DNA from: Shinisaurus crocodilurus
Lineage: Eukaryota; Chordata; Lepidosauria; Squamata; Shinisauridae
Direction of reading: 5' to 3'
DNA: 64,000 nucleotides
Assembly (NCBI GenBank): GCA_021292165.1
Contig: CM037877.1
Location: 163,095,580 to 163,159,579 of the forward strand
Shown: piece after piece, positions 32,093 to 44,052 of the stretch
How positions within the stretch are numbered: position 1 is the stretch's first letter
How the letters are laid out: every line of letters begins with the position of its first letter
The notes under the pieces: model-generated
The model's database searches: none
Seen by the model: only the letters and a program-made list of their open reading frames with translations
What the model was told of the DNA's origin: nothing
Program-made: the position numbers and the translations under genes

Positions 32093-32818
32093 TAACTGAT
32101 GGTTGAGGATGTGAAGACATAGTTTCAATCCACATTCTCTGTCCCAAAATTCTTGGCTGGTTAATTAAAACTATATTTTTAATCTTTCCAATAACTAGTA
32201 TTCTCTGGGTGGATTATAAAAAGCTAAAATAATTAAATACAAAACAAGCACAGGAATAACTATAAAAATGGCTGAAACATCTAAAATATAAATTCTAAAA
32301 ACCTGGGATTAAAGAAAAGTCTTTGCCTGGCACTGAAATAACAGTGTAGGTGCCAGGCAAATATCCTTTCCATTCCATAAAGTTATCAAATGGGCTTGGG
32401 TGATGTGTGATTGTCTAGTGCCTACAGGTAGAGTGGGCACCCAGGACAACTTGCATCAAAAAATGGGAAAGCAGTTAAGCAAAGAAGAAAAAGTTTATTG
32501 CAATAACATCAAAACCTGATCATAATCATAAACTTTATTCATACATTCTTAATTGTTTCTTAAGATATAGAAATGTAATGCACTTTTCTTTTAAAAATGC
32601 AAGTTTCAGTGTTCACAAATTAAAACATCAAATTGAACTTGCAATGTCCACAATTTATAGGACAGACTCCCATAGTTTGTCTGAAGAAGTGTATTCTTCA
32701 GACAAACATTTGTAACAAGTGAAACATTAGCAGCCATACAGATGTGCCACAGTGATCAGTTTTATTCTGCTTTGGAAGAAGAAATCTGTCTTCTGATGTC
32801 GGAGGATACATACTAGAT

Positions 32819-32929
32819 CAGTGTTCTCCAACCTTGGGTCCCCAGATGTTTTTGGCCTACAACTCCCAGCATGCCCCAGCCAGCTTTGTAGGCCAAAAAC
32901 ATCTGGGGACCCAAGGTTGGAGAACACTG
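32819..32929. mobile_element. hAT-type hairpin MITE with intact 8-bp duplication
   Basis: A 111-bp hairpin whose arms pair almost base for base: CAGTGTTCTCCAACCTTGGG and its complement at the other end, with GTCCCCAGATGTTTTTGGCC inside. Flanked by exact 8-bp direct repeats TACTAGAT (32811-32818 and 32930-32937). An 8-bp duplication and CAGTG ends are the hAT signature. Confidence 0.92.
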
Positions 32930-33359
32930 TACTAGATAGTTCCCTTGATCAGATTGATGTTATTCAACCAGAATTGAGATTAATTTAGCAATCTTACATA
33001 TGTTCAGGCTGTTTCCAAGCAGATGGTAACACTATGGTTACTTGGTCAGGAAAACCAAATTCAGGAGGAAAACTTTCTGGTATACAGGTCTTCCCCCATA
33101 CAGATGCGGTAGCTGCTCATGTCAAGAAGTAGGACCTACCACTGTACAGCTGTTTAAGTGAACAAAGGGGCTGGATTTAACACTTTCAACACCAAATAGC
33201 TGATGGGTGCCATAGCTGATTCTTTGTCATGGCTAGAGGTGTGCACCAACCACAAGATTTGACTCGGTCTCCAATTCAGTGCTTTGGAAAATGGCCCAAT
33301 TCTGCTATAGGACCCGAGTTGAGATTTAGAAATAGTGATTATACCATGATTTAGGTGAT

Positions 33360-33735
33360 CATAGATGAGCTTCAGCAAGCATTAAGCTTGTGTGTGCCCA
33401 CCTCCCTCTCTTCCTCTGTGAGGATGAGAGTGCACATTTCCACTTTCATTTTAGAACAAACCACAATTCCACATAACGTATGAACTCAACTGGTTTGAAC
33501 CAAGGTTAAAGTAGATTCTAAACCAGTTTGATCCTGGTTTTGTTTTAAATTATTTTGATTAGAGAGGAACAAGCACAATTTCCCAAGTTCATATATAACA
33601 TGAAACTACAGTTTGCTCTAAAATGAAAGTTGAAAATGTCATTCTTGTATGCAGAGGGGAAGCTCACAAGCCCAAGACTCGCCATGGATTGTTTGTGATC
33701 ACTTAAACTGTGGTGATTATATGAACCAAGATACT
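33360..33735. mobile_element. Fold-back MITE, old
   Basis: CACTTTCATTTTAGAACAAA on the left is inverted on the right (TTTGCTCTAAAATGAAAGTT), and CGTATGAACTCAA is matched by TTCATATATAACATG. It is diverged, with no clean ends or duplication. Confidence 0.55.
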
Positions 33736-33948
33736 GTAATATGAAATGAATAGTCCAATTTTTCTCACAGTTGAGCTGGTTGTGTATGTTTATTTTTTTG
33801 TGGATGTTGTAACAAAATGGACATCTGTAGCATTTTGAAACACTCCTCTAAATTACCAATGTTGGGCCATAAAGTTATAAAACAAGTAGCCAATCCAAAT
33901 AATTAAACAGCACAGTCAATAGATCCGGCCTCAAGTTAACTTCAACTA

Positions 33949-35482
33949 CAGTCATGTGAAAAAGAAAGTACACCCTTCTCGAGTTCCATGGTTCCACGTA
34001 TTAGGACAGAAGAAAAATCATCAGGCCCATAGCAGGTCTCAAAATTAGGTAAAGACAACCTCAGATGAGCAACAACACATGACAGAGTATACCGTGGCAT
34101 TATTTATTGTACAGAAATACAGCCAAAATGGAGAAGCCAAGTGGGAAAAACTAAGTATACCCTTACTGCTGCCATAGGTATGAAGAGGTTAAGGAACAGC
34201 CAGGTGCTGCTAAGCAAATGCCCTTGATGAATTGATCATCAGCAAGTGTGACCACCTCTATAAAAGCTGAAGTGTCAGGAGTTTGCTGGTCTCCAGCAGT
34301 CAGGTATGTGTTACCACAATGCCAAGGAGAGAAGACATCAGCAATGATCTTAGGGAAGCGATTGTTGCTGCCCATCAATCCGGGAAGGGTTATAAGGCCA
34401 TTTCCAAACAATTTAAAGTTCATCATTCTACAGTGCGGAAGATTATTCACAAGTGGAAAACATTCAAGACAGTTGCCAATCTTCCCATGAGTGGACGTCC
34501 CAGCAAATTCACCCCAAGGGCAGGCAGTACAATGCTCAGAGAAATTGCAAAACATCCAAGTGTTACATCTCAGGCTCTACAGGCCGCAGTCAGCAGGTGC
34601 AACGTTAAAGTTCATGACAATATAATTAGAAAAAGACTGAATAAGTATGGTTTGTATGGAAGGGTTGCCAGGAGAAAGCCTTTTCTCTCTAAAAAGAACA
34701 TGGCAGCACGGCTTGGGTTTGCAAAGCTACATCTTAACAAATCACAAGCCTTCTGGAACAATGTCCTTTGGACGGACGAGACCAAAGTGCAGCTGTTTGG
34801 CCATAATGCACAGTGCCACGTTTGGCGAAAACCAAACACAGCATATCGGCACAAACACCTCTGACCAACTGTCAAGCACGGTGGTGGAGGGGTGATGATT
34901 TGGGTTTGTTTTGCAGCCAGAGGACCTGGGCACCTTGCAGTCATTGAGTTGACCATGACCTCCTATGTATACCAAGGTATTCAAGAGTCAAATGTGAGGC
35001 CATCTGTCCGGCAGCTAAAACTTGGCCGAAATTGGGTCATGCAACAGGACAGTGATCCCAAGCACGCCAGCAAATCTACAACAGAATGGCTGACAAAGAA
35101 AAGAATCAAGGTGCTGCAATGGCCCAATCAAAGTCCAGACCTCAACCCGATTGAAATGCTGTGGCGGGACCTTAAGAGAGCTGTGCATAAACAAATGCCC
35201 ATAAACCGCAATGAACTGAAGCAATGTTGTAAAGAAGAATGGGCCAAAATTCCTCCACAACCATGTGAGAGACTGATCACGTCATACAAAAAACAATTCA
35301 AGTTATTGCTGCTAAAGGTGGTTCTACCAGCTATTGAATCATAAGGTGTACTTAGTCTTTCCCACATGGCTTCTCCATTTTGGCTGTATTTCTGTACAAT
35401 AAATAATGCCACGGTGTACTCTGTCATGTGTTGTTGTTCATCTGAGGTTGTTTTTCCCTAATTTTGAGACCTGCTATGGGCT
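33949..35482 (+). mobile_element. Tc1-like DNA transposon, nearly complete
   Basis: The left end is TA + CAGTCATGTGAAAAAGAAAG. The inverted repeats are long (over 200 bp on the left). The inner 140 bp of the right repeat matches the left at about 95 percent by eye (7 differences), but the outermost 65-70 bp of the right end is missing: homology stops at GGGCT near 35482. Between them lies a transposase gene with one in-frame stop. The high repeat identity suggests moderate age. Confidence 0.92.
34319..35344 (+). pseudogene. Tc1-like transposase with one in-frame stop
   Basis: 341 codons, the normal size for Tc1 transposases, starting MPRREDISNDLREAIV. The N-terminal half has the paired-like helix-turn-helix (GKGYKAISKQFKVHHSTVRK) and a GRPSKFTPR motif of the DNA-binding type. 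The catalytic triad is intact by position: D153 (WTDETKV), D244 (QQDSDPKH) and E279 (DLNPIE), exactly DD34E. A TGA at codon 182 (34862-34864) lies between HKHL and PTVKHGGG; the frame continues unchanged after it, so this is one point mutation. The natural stop is TAA at 35342-35344. The enzyme would excise and insert the element at TA. This copy is dead unless the stop is read through, and its right terminus is lost as well. Confidence 0.95.
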
Positions 35483-37640
35483 CGATTAATTTGGTATGAT
35501 TACACCCCCACCAGAGATGGAAAAACACATCTGCATGGGCTACAATTGGGAATAGATCATAAAGTTGGTTTGGTACACACGCATAATGACTAACAAAAAT
35601 ATATATGTTACTTGAAGAGTTACTCAGATATTTGAATGAAAACACTCCATGAGTAGAGACAAACTGCTTTAAAGGCATAACAGTGGACACATTTCTCTAA
35701 GATGCTACATCTTATGGACAAGGCTACAGAAATAATTACCTTTCTGATCACTGAGACCTAGAATAGATGTTCACATTATGAACATCTCTGAAGTGTGGTA
35801 GGCAAGGATTCAGAAAGAAGACAGAAGCACCCCTAGTTCTACAGAACCTCTTTACACTTGGAATCTCATTGCAGAACATATAACATGCATTGTAGAGTCT
35901 GTCTACATCACTTTAGATATGTTATTTGCAGGCCCTGAATTGTTCATTCCTCAACACTCAAAAGCTTTAAGATGTATAAAGGCCAACTAATGTTTATATC
36001 TTTGTTTGGCTGGTGCAAAATGTGCTGAAGAAATTTGGTATGTAAAAAAGCATATATTTTAGGGGAAACATCTTTATGCTGATCTTTTTTGTTCTGGAAT
36101 CTTGTTACAAGCATAATTGTTCTTTAGATATTTAAAGTAACCACACTTCCATATCTCTTAACCAGGTACAGGCTCAAATCATGTATGTCTGTGATATGCA
36201 ACCCAATGCAACTAGTTAGTTCCTTACATCTGTGCTGCGGTAGCAAATGCCACAGTCTTGATTTATTTTGCTCATTCTGACGAGTATAAAAGGAATGACT
36301 GACAAAGCAGAGTATGAGTTAAGATTAAATTGTATCTTACTTGCATAAGGAACTGCAGTGCAAGTGTAGTGTAAATACTAGTCACTAGCAAGGCCTTTCA
36401 TCTGCCTTTTTCTACGAAGAAGCTACCGTAATTATATCATGTAAAATAATGAATGAAATAGCATAACTACTTCCTTGGATGTAGAAACTGCAGGGAACTA
36501 AACAGAATTTAGTAGGAAACCAAAGAACAGAAAATAATGTTCAATGCACCCATTGCTGCTTTGATTTGTCTTCATTTGTTGCTCTTTGTTGAATACCTAT
36601 ACAGTTCACGTCCTTGCTAATGTCCTTGAATTTGATTCAGCTGGACATTATTGGAAGTTGTTGACTATGAAAAGAATTAGCAATGAAAGTGCTTAAATTG
36701 TAACATAAACTCTAATATGGAATGGCCAGAATTTCTTGCTTACTGATTTATTTTGTATAAGGCGAGCAGAGCCTTTGTGAGTGGACATTCTCTCTCTTCC
36801 TTGTGTAGCTTCAGAATTGTTGTGTAGCTTCAGAATCAAGGAAGAACCAAGACAATAAAGCATTCAGCATCTGCCTTGCCATGGACAACCATCAGACTTG
36901 AGTGTTAAGTGCACAGCTGGTTAGGTTCCTTAACTAAGGTAAGATTCCCCCCCCCCCAAGGAAATTAAATGAAAACAACTCTGATACAAACATACTGAAG
37001 GCCAAATGCAGGGAGTTCTAGTTAATAATGAATGCAATAGATGTCACAAAACTTTTCATACAAAATTAAAAGGCAGTTTCTGATTTTACCTGGAAACATG
37101 CCAGATAAGCTCAAACTACCACCACTAGAAGCAAACAAATTAAGCAACCTGCAGGCTAACATAATTTCTTTGCAGTATGGAGCAGATGGCAAATGATTTA
37201 ATTAGGGGTGAAAAAAGTGCTGGCTTTACATTTCAACTTGCTTAAGGTGCTGTTCTATGGAGTAGACTGGTGTGATGTCAACCTAATGCACTTTGAGATC
37301 TTGGCAGTTAGTAATATAAAGTGGTAAGTCATGTTGCAAAACATTTTCTACCGAAAGGAAGTTAAGTCTGGACTACCTGTTCTGTTGGTTTTATGTAATT
37401 GCGCATAAACTGTCTGCCCTAAGCCTCACAAGTATCTACTGCTTCTACAATTGTATTACAATAAATCTTTTGAAGTTGTCTAGAAAATCTAACCTAGCTT
37501 ACTTTTTAACAAAAAGCCATCATGAAATGAGAGCCTTTCCTGACATCAGTTTTACATTCTGAACCGCTATGATTTTGTGGATCAAATGGGTTTCTTTCAC
37601 TGCTGCTATATATTACCTGTGAAAAGCCAGAACAGTGCCT
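35483..37640. other. No gene or clear repeat seen
   Basis: AT-rich unique sequence. No exon with recognisable product. Part of it (about 36540-36900) has no repeats and may hold conserved non-coding DNA, but there is no direct evidence. Confidence 0.4.
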
Positions 37641-37650
37641 AAGAAAGCCT

Positions 37651-37694
<44 letters not shown>
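37651..37694. repeat. (CT)n microsatellite
   Basis: About 21 CT units in a row, interrupted by nothing but the flanks. Confidence 0.95.
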
Positions 37695-37695
<1 letters not shown>

Positions 37696-38086
37696 GGTGA
37701 GTAGTATAGTGGTACTGGATGTTGCGGGGAGGGGCATAGGAAAATGTTATGGTTAGTGCCATAATAGCACCTGATTCTGCCCACTGCAACAAGTAGCCAG
37801 CACAGTTAGGGCAAAAAAATTGATTTAACCTACAGTCAAGTCATCATGGTAGGCCTTACTTTGCTATATCTTCAGTGCTAGGTAAAGAACTTATTTCCCC
37901 AGGTTTTTAATTGCTACGTGAACGCTGCCAATGTTTATTCTCTATTTTAAGTTTTTTAAAATTTTCTTATTGCCCTATGATACTTTTTGTATTGTGTAAG
38001 CCATTAACAAAGCAAACAGCCTCAGAAAACAAAGATCCCTTAATTACTGATACAATAAATATAATTATAATAAATTATAATATAAT

Positions 38087-38312
38087 GGGTTGCATCCAGA
38101 TTTATGCTGGATCAACTGCACTGATGGAAGTGGACTTCCCTGCCCCCTCCTTCCCATAGCAGCCCCTCCAGTCCCCTGAAAATACTACACAGAGAGTCAG
38201 GAGACTCTGCTGAATGGGGTGTGGGGGGGAGGAGTCCCCAAATTTGGGCAGAGGGAACTTTCACAATTGTGGTCCTTCCCCTTGCAGAAGGCAGATTCTG
38301 GATCCAACCCAA
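38087..38312. mobile_element. Palindromic-end MITE, GGGTTGGATCCAGATTTATGC type
   Basis: The left end GGGTTGCATCCAGATTTATG and the right end CAGATTCTGGATCCAACCC are inverted. Inside: GATCAACTGCACTGATGGAA and CTACACAGAGAGTCAGGAGA. Copies: 43039-43256 and, inverted, 51371-51626; a related block lies at 61234-61437. Confidence 0.8.
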
Positions 38313-38319
38313 TAACTAT

Positions 38320-40280
38320 ATTAAATATATATACAATGTAATAAATTATAATGAAGAACAAAGCCAATCTGGTAACAAACTGGACTACTAGTAAACTTTT
38401 ATTTTATTTTAAGATTTTCATACTGATAATCTCGGGGTAGTTTACAATAATGAAAATAAATACATAATTAAAATAAAGATCTTGACACAGATAGGCTGTA
38501 CTTACAGTAATGAGCAAGTCCCATGAAGTATGGTTGCAGTGAGCAAAAGCTAGTGTGAAAAAACACAAATAAACTTTAAGAGCAATAATTTAAGTTATTG
38601 TGTGTAGGATCCAAACCTCCATTGCTTTCTCTAATGGGCTTCTGTATTTGGCAAGCTCCAGCAGTGGTCCATTTGTTCTATTTAAAAAGAACTTCTCACA
38701 GCTTGTCTCAGTGGGCTCTAAATGCTGTGTTCCCAAATGCTCCAGTTTAAATTAATCCAGTTACCATGTCTAGTCAATATGAGCTACATGCTATGGTAGA
38801 TTGATTGTTCCAAAGACTTATCTTTGTGCCTGCTTCACTAAGCAATCGTGTTTCTACTTGCCGAATGTTACATGGGAAAACCTCAACTATTTGATTGCTT
38901 GTCTTTTGCAAAAAGTAACGTGTGACTTCACCCTTATTGTTTAACGAGGGACTGATTGTTCTTGGTTTATGTCTGGGACAAGCTGATAAAGTCTAGTTTG
39001 TGTTTTTCAGCAGCAAACTGTCAGGCCAGGCAGAAGATCTTTGGTACTCTGTCTATCAGACTCCAAGTCAATTGATGACATTACATTGGTCGTTCATTTC
39101 AGATCTGCTGAGCCCCATGAAAATCAATAGTTTTCCATTATCAGGTCTGGCTGGGTCACTGGTCTGTCAATGAGCTGTTACAATTGCCGTACAAGGGTGA
39201 ACCTGACCAGTCAATTGCTGCTGACAGGAGGAAAACATGCTGACAGCCAATAGAACAAGTCAGAACACAGATTTGCACTTCATTGAAAGAGGCACAGAGC
39301 AAGGCCACCGACAAGAGGTAGGACGCGCAGAGTTTCTGCTCCATGGTAGACAATGGCCTAACCTTTTCAGGGAACTAAGCCCTGGCCTGACACGAGCTAT
39401 GCTCAAGCAGGCAACTGGAATTGGGGAGGGGGGAATATTGGCCTTTCATAGGGGACATGGACTCCTGCTACTTGATCTCTAGGACATGTTTGTCACTGCA
39501 TTCGGGAGATGCTACCCTTCTGGGATGCTCTGGCCAGAAGTGCTCTGGGTAGAAGTCTTGCTACACCAGTTAAATCATGGACTATGAACCCAAGAGGTTT
39601 GAAGATCTTATTCTGCCCAACTCTCTGTGTTTAACACTGACTTCCAAGTTTCTCAGCCTCCATGAAGTTAAATGTATAGAAATTATTCCAATATTATGAT
39701 ATTCAATTTTCAGTCTTTTATTAGCTCCTTTCAAGTATTAAATCCCAGACTTTTCACATATTTATGCCGTTGGTCCTGTTTGATTCTTCCAGATTTCAAT
39801 ATTCACTTCTGTTCTCTCAGCAAAGAGCAGCAAAAAAAATAAAATAAAAAAGGAAGGGAAAAAAAGTCATCACTGGAAGCCAAATTAGCTAGGGGGGGGG
39901 GACATATTTTGAAAAAGAAATCTTGTTTCTCCCCCTTCTTCTTAAAGAGGCAAATGGTTTTTTAAAAGCAGAGCCGAGTAAAGCTGCCTTGCTTAGGAAT
40001 AATCATAATGAGATGAAAAGCAGCCATATGACTTTCAGTGTTAGGTAGCCCCAAACCCACCTCATCCCTTATAGCATTAATTAAAAAGAACTTCCCCCCT
40101 TTAATAAAGTGATACACGCTTTAGACCCCCCTGTCCTCCTCCTCCTCCTCCTCCTCCTCTCCCATGTGAATCTGTGGGCTGAAGGGAATTCAGGTTAATA
40201 TGTTGACACACTTAACAATGTAGGGTCATGTCACACCGTATGCTTGACTGCTTTGCTTGAGCGCCGCCTCTGACAGGTTC
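38320..40280. other. No gene seen; mainly unique sequence
   Basis: No exon or repeat family recognised. A-rich and C-rich homopolymers occur at 39831-39900 and a CTC microsatellite lies at 40133-40160. The end of this stretch leads into a homeobox-motif-rich block. Confidence 0.4.
40133..40160. repeat. (CTC)n microsatellite
   Basis: About nine CTC/TCC units. Confidence 0.85.
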
Positions 40281-40299
40281 CTAATCAGCCACTGCCCTT

Positions 40300-40515
40300 A
40301 AGGCAGAGGCAAAAGAGAGGGATTTTAATTACTGCTCCAGCCCGGGCTTTGCCAGCATTAAATTGAGACATAATTAGGCCTCCAAATTTTAATAATTGTC
40401 CTAGCTAATTGGGCAGACAAGTGCGTTTCAGCAGCATGGCATGATTAGATAATTAGTATTTCCAAATGACAAAATTGGGCTCTTGATTACAGAGTTGAGA
40501 GAAACTAGTTAGGGG
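40300..40515. promoter_or_regulatory. Candidate conserved non-coding element with homeodomain sites
   Basis: Repeat-free and dense in homeodomain cores: TTTTAATTACT, ACATAATTAGG, TAATAATTG, GCTAATTGGG and GATAATTAG within 180 bp, plus a CTAATT next to a GATTAG (Pitx/Otx-like). No open frame explains it. Position in a gene-poor stretch downstream of a zinc-finger gene fits an enhancer. This is inference from motif content only. Confidence 0.4.
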
Positions 40516-41535
40516 CAGGGTGCTGGTGCGGAGGGAGAGAGAAAAGAGAGGACAAGGTAGCCACTCTTTATGAGTCTATAAGGGGAGAGTTTAACAACAC
40601 GGGTGATTTGGTGGCCATTCAAAGATGCCGAGGATCTTTACAGGGATGCATTTCAAATGGAGAGGGCGACTTCACTTCAGAAGTCTCTCATCTAGGCAAT
40701 GATATTATTATTTGGGGCCTTCCCATTGTACCCTGAGCAGCCAGGAATATGTGAGCTGGTGATATTTTGTCAGGTGGTTATACTTTTAAATGCTTTGAGA
40801 CATCAAGAGAGGGTCCTGCCGTTATACCTCCTGCCCTTTTTCTCACCCAGCTTCTTGCATTGCCTTCTGTGGCCAAAAGGCCTCTAAAATGTTGTTCCAC
40901 AGCAGGTGGAAGAAGGGTGGACAAGGCCAAGTGCTCCAGTGGAGAAACAGGATGGGAGGAGCGGCAGCGACATTCTGTCCTGGAACACTGAAAAGGTCTA
41001 GATGCCGAGTTGTGGTCAATGGCCCATCTACTTCAGCTGAGGGTGCTTCACAGCAGCCTCAAGTCGTAATTCACAAGCGGGACCTGCAGCAAAAATGTTG
41101 CTGTGTAGTGCACCCATTGGAAGGGGTAGCAGCAAGCGGATTGGGGCTAACAAGGAGGTTCCTCTCCCCACTCTCTCCCCAAGTCCCTGGGAGCCAACAG
41201 GCATGGGGAGGGGGTGGGGCCCATGGAGGGAACACAAGCCTCCACGGGCTGCATGCGGAACCTCCACAGGCTGCATGGGGAACCTCCATGGGCCAGAGGT
41301 TCCCCATCCCTGCTGTGCAGAGCACTCCTTTTCAGAATGCCAGTTGGCCATGCCCTTTTCCAGAAAACTCCATTCCATTCCCCTCCCCCTTTTCCCGCCC
41401 TCCCCAACAGTTAGCATTCCATGCCCGCTAAGCATGCCAAGGACGCACTGAGCAGTTCCCATGGCTTCCCCTGCAGCCCATAAACACTTTTGCTCCAAAA
41501 CCCTGGAGTTTCCCCAAGCCCTGCTGATCCCTACC

Positions 41536-41771
41536 TTTTATTTATTTATTTATTTATTTATATCCTGCCTTTTTCCCCTGCAAGGAACCCAAGGCAGCTT
41601 ACATGATCCTCCTCCTCTCCATTTTATCCTCACAACAACCCTGTGAAGTAGGTTAGGCTGAGAGTCAGTGACTGGCCCAAAGTCACCCAGTGAACTTCAT
41701 GGCCCAGTAGGGTCTAGAACCTGGATCTTCCGAGTCCCAGTCCAAGACATTAACCACTACGCCACACTGGG
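41536..41771 (-). mobile_element. tRNA-derived SINE, minus-strand copy
   Basis: The complement of the SINE at 14.3 kb, with its (TTTA)n tail at 41536-41560, then AGGAACCCAAGGCAGCTTAC, CCTCACAACAACCCTGTGAA and the tRNA-like head ending ACCACTACGCCACACTGG. Confidence 0.85.
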
Positions 41772-41944
41772 ATGGTGCCATTTTGGCTACAAAAGGATCC
41801 ACACTCAGAGAATGAGCGTACTATTAATTTATATAGGATCATATTTGCACTGGACTTTGTGAGCTGTATGTGTGGATAAGCCATATTCATGATGAGCCTG
41901 TGGACATCTTATTCATCTGACATGATGCAGCAGTCAATGATAAT

Positions 41945-42107
41945 AGGCAGGCCCATAGCCAGCCTAAAAGTTGGGCAGGGCACAAAAAAAGTAGGGGGCA
42001 GTTCATCTTGTTTGCAGACCTTTTAAAGACAAAATTGTAAGCTGTTTAGGGGGGCAGAGAAAATCTAGGAGGGGGGGCCTAGCCCCCCTTGGCTACGGGC
42101 CCTATAA
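41945..42107. mobile_element. Small MITE, CAGGCCCATAGCCAG ends
   Basis: The left end CAGGCCCATAGCCAGCC and the right end TTGGCTACGGGCCCTATA are imperfect inverted repeats. The interior has G-rich runs and AAAGTAGGGGGCAGTT-type sequence. Class unknown. Confidence 0.6.
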
Positions 42108-42630
42108 TAGGTCCGTGAAGCCTTCATCCCTCAGCAAAAAGATACAGAAATTTACAGTGGGCTCAAGCCCTCTTCATGTGTTTTCTGGAATGCATGAGGA
42201 TTAAAACTGGGAACAGGGATGGGGCTGCACACGCTGGCCCCACCCCTGACGTCCCCATGCATGCTGGCCCCACACGTGTTGAGCAGGCCAAAGGTGTGCA
42301 GGGGAGTTCTGTTCACGTTTCAGCACGAGTAGAACTCTGCGTGGCTGGGGACCCCGAGGGTGAAGCGGATACGAGTAGAACTCCCCTGCAGACCTTGACA
42401 CTCTGCATGGCAAGGGCAGGGATCTGAAGGGGTGGGGGCGGCATGGGGAACTTGGGGGCAGGGCTAGCATGCAGGGCCCTGTCCCCAGTTTTAGCCCTCA
42501 CGTGTTTGGGAGGATGCAAGAAGAGCATCTGTGAAAGAAAGAATACCACTTTCCCCCTCCCCCAACACAGCACATGGCAGTGACTAAGCATTCCAAGTAT
42601 TATCACACAGCAAATGTTTAGTACATAAGT

Positions 42631-42762
42631 GTGCAACTTGGGGCCCTCCAGATGCTGTTGGACTACAGCTCCTATCATCCCTCACCATTAGCTATGCTAG
42701 CTGGGGCTGATGGAAGCTGAAGTCCAATAACATCTGGAGGACCGCGCATTCTCCATCCCTGC
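42631..42762. mobile_element. Hairpin MITE, hAT type (decayed)
   Basis: CTTGGGGCCCTCCAGATGCT on the left is matched inverted by AACATCTGGAGGACC on the right. GGACTACAGCTCCTATCATC and GGGGCTGATGGAAGCTG lie between. Same type as 7552-7690. Confidence 0.65.
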
Positions 42763-43038
42763 TTTAGTACAATACTTAGCGACACTTATTGTGTGGCTTC
42801 CACATTTTGTGCCTATGTGGGCAAACCATGGTCTCTGCATCTCTAGGTGGCATAACAGCACAGAGAATTGCCAAGCAGGCAGTTCTAAGCCTACTGCCCT
42901 GCATTGCAGTGGAACAGCTTGTTGGCTTCTCTCCTAGGCTTGGTCTTCTTTCTGGATGAATGGGCAACAAAATGGCAAATGCGGTTCAATGTGAGTAAGT
43001 GTAAAGTGATGCCCATTAGGGCAAAAAATATGAACTTC

Positions 43039-43256
43039 ATGGGTTGGATCCAGATTTATGCTGGATCAACTGCACTGATGGAAGTGGACTCCCCCGCCCC
43101 TTCCTTCACATGACAGCCCCTCCAGCCCACTGAAAATGCTACACAGAGAGTCAGAAGACCCTGCTGAATGTGGTGTGGGGGCAAGGAAGATCCCCCAAAA
43201 TCAGGTGGAGGAGGTCCCTGCCTCTCGTGGAAGGCAGATCCTAGAACCAACACAAT
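43039..43256. mobile_element. MITE, GGGTTGGATCCAGATTTATGC type, inserted in CR1
   Basis: GGGTTGGATCCAGATTTATG to AGATCCTAGAACCAACACA. Same family as 38087-38312, with the shared ACACAGAGAGTCAGAAGACC. It breaks the CR1 frame just after MNF. Confidence 0.8.
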
Positions 43257-43550
43257 GTGTTATGTACAATGTATAAGAGTCTGAATTGGCAGTAATCAAG
43301 AAAAAAATATCTTGGGATCATGGTGGATAGCTCACTGAAAATGTCAACTGATGTTTGGCAGCTGTAAAAAAAAGGCGGGACAGGAGTGATGCCTTAATAG
43401 GAATGACTGAAAATAAAGCTAACAGTATTGTAATACCTGTACACAAATTGATCATGCAGCTGCTTTTTGATTGGCCCATCTCCAGAAAAGACATCTTAGA
43501 GCTGCGAAGGAAAGGTTAAAATATTTTGGGCTTTTTAGTGTACAACTCAA

Positions 43551-43573
43551 GTGTGTGTGTGTGTGTGGGGGGG
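43551..43573. repeat. (GT)n and G-run
   Basis: Eight or nine GT units followed by GGGGGGG. Confidence 0.85.
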
Positions 43574-44052
43574 ATGCACAGGATAGAATTTTATAAAATA
43601 ATGCACGCTGTTTAGAATGTGGATAGAAATCCGCCCCATTACACTAGAATTTGGGGTCCTCCAATGAAATAAATTGCCAGTATGTTAAGGATAGACAAAA
43701 GGAAGTAATTCTTCCCAAAATGTTCAATTAACTTAGAATTTACTGCCAAGAGATTTGGTGATAGCCACTGATTTAGATGGCTTTAAAAGGGGACAGTCAC
43801 GTTTATTGAAGATAGATCTATAAAGAGCTGTTAGTCATGATGGCTCTGTGGAACCTACATGTTCAGAGGCAATACTAGTCCCCCATGACTGGGCTACTGC
43901 TGTCAAGCCCTGTGTGTGTGGGGATCTGGTTGGTCACTGTGGTCATTTGAGTAGATGGGTCATTGGTCTGATCTAGGGCCCTTCTTATGTCTTTTCGTTC
44001 TCTGCGGTTGCTCATGCAGCTTTTTGAAGAAGGGAGTTGGCATTGCCTTAAC

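Larger units (their letters stand above)
42955..43999 (+). mobile_element. CR1-like LINE 3' relic, interrupted by a MITE
   Basis: WATKWQMRFNVSKCKVMPI (42960-43017) is the RT block after FADD. After the MITE come decayed segments, then TTTACTGCCAAGAGATTTGG-type and GATTTAGATGGCTTTAAAAG sequence and the 3' end GTAGATGGGTCATTGGTCTG followed by TCTAGGGCCCTTCTTATGT, a typical CR1-group 3' terminus. Confidence 0.72.

Noticed and set aside
34162..35427. Minus-strand frames over the Tc1 element
   Set aside because: Antisense shadows of the transposase gene at 34319-35344.
40889..41498. Frames of 156-180 codons on both strands
   Set aside because: No domain, no splice context, GC-rich low-stop sequence with a direct repeat (GGAACCTCCA); both strands are equally open.
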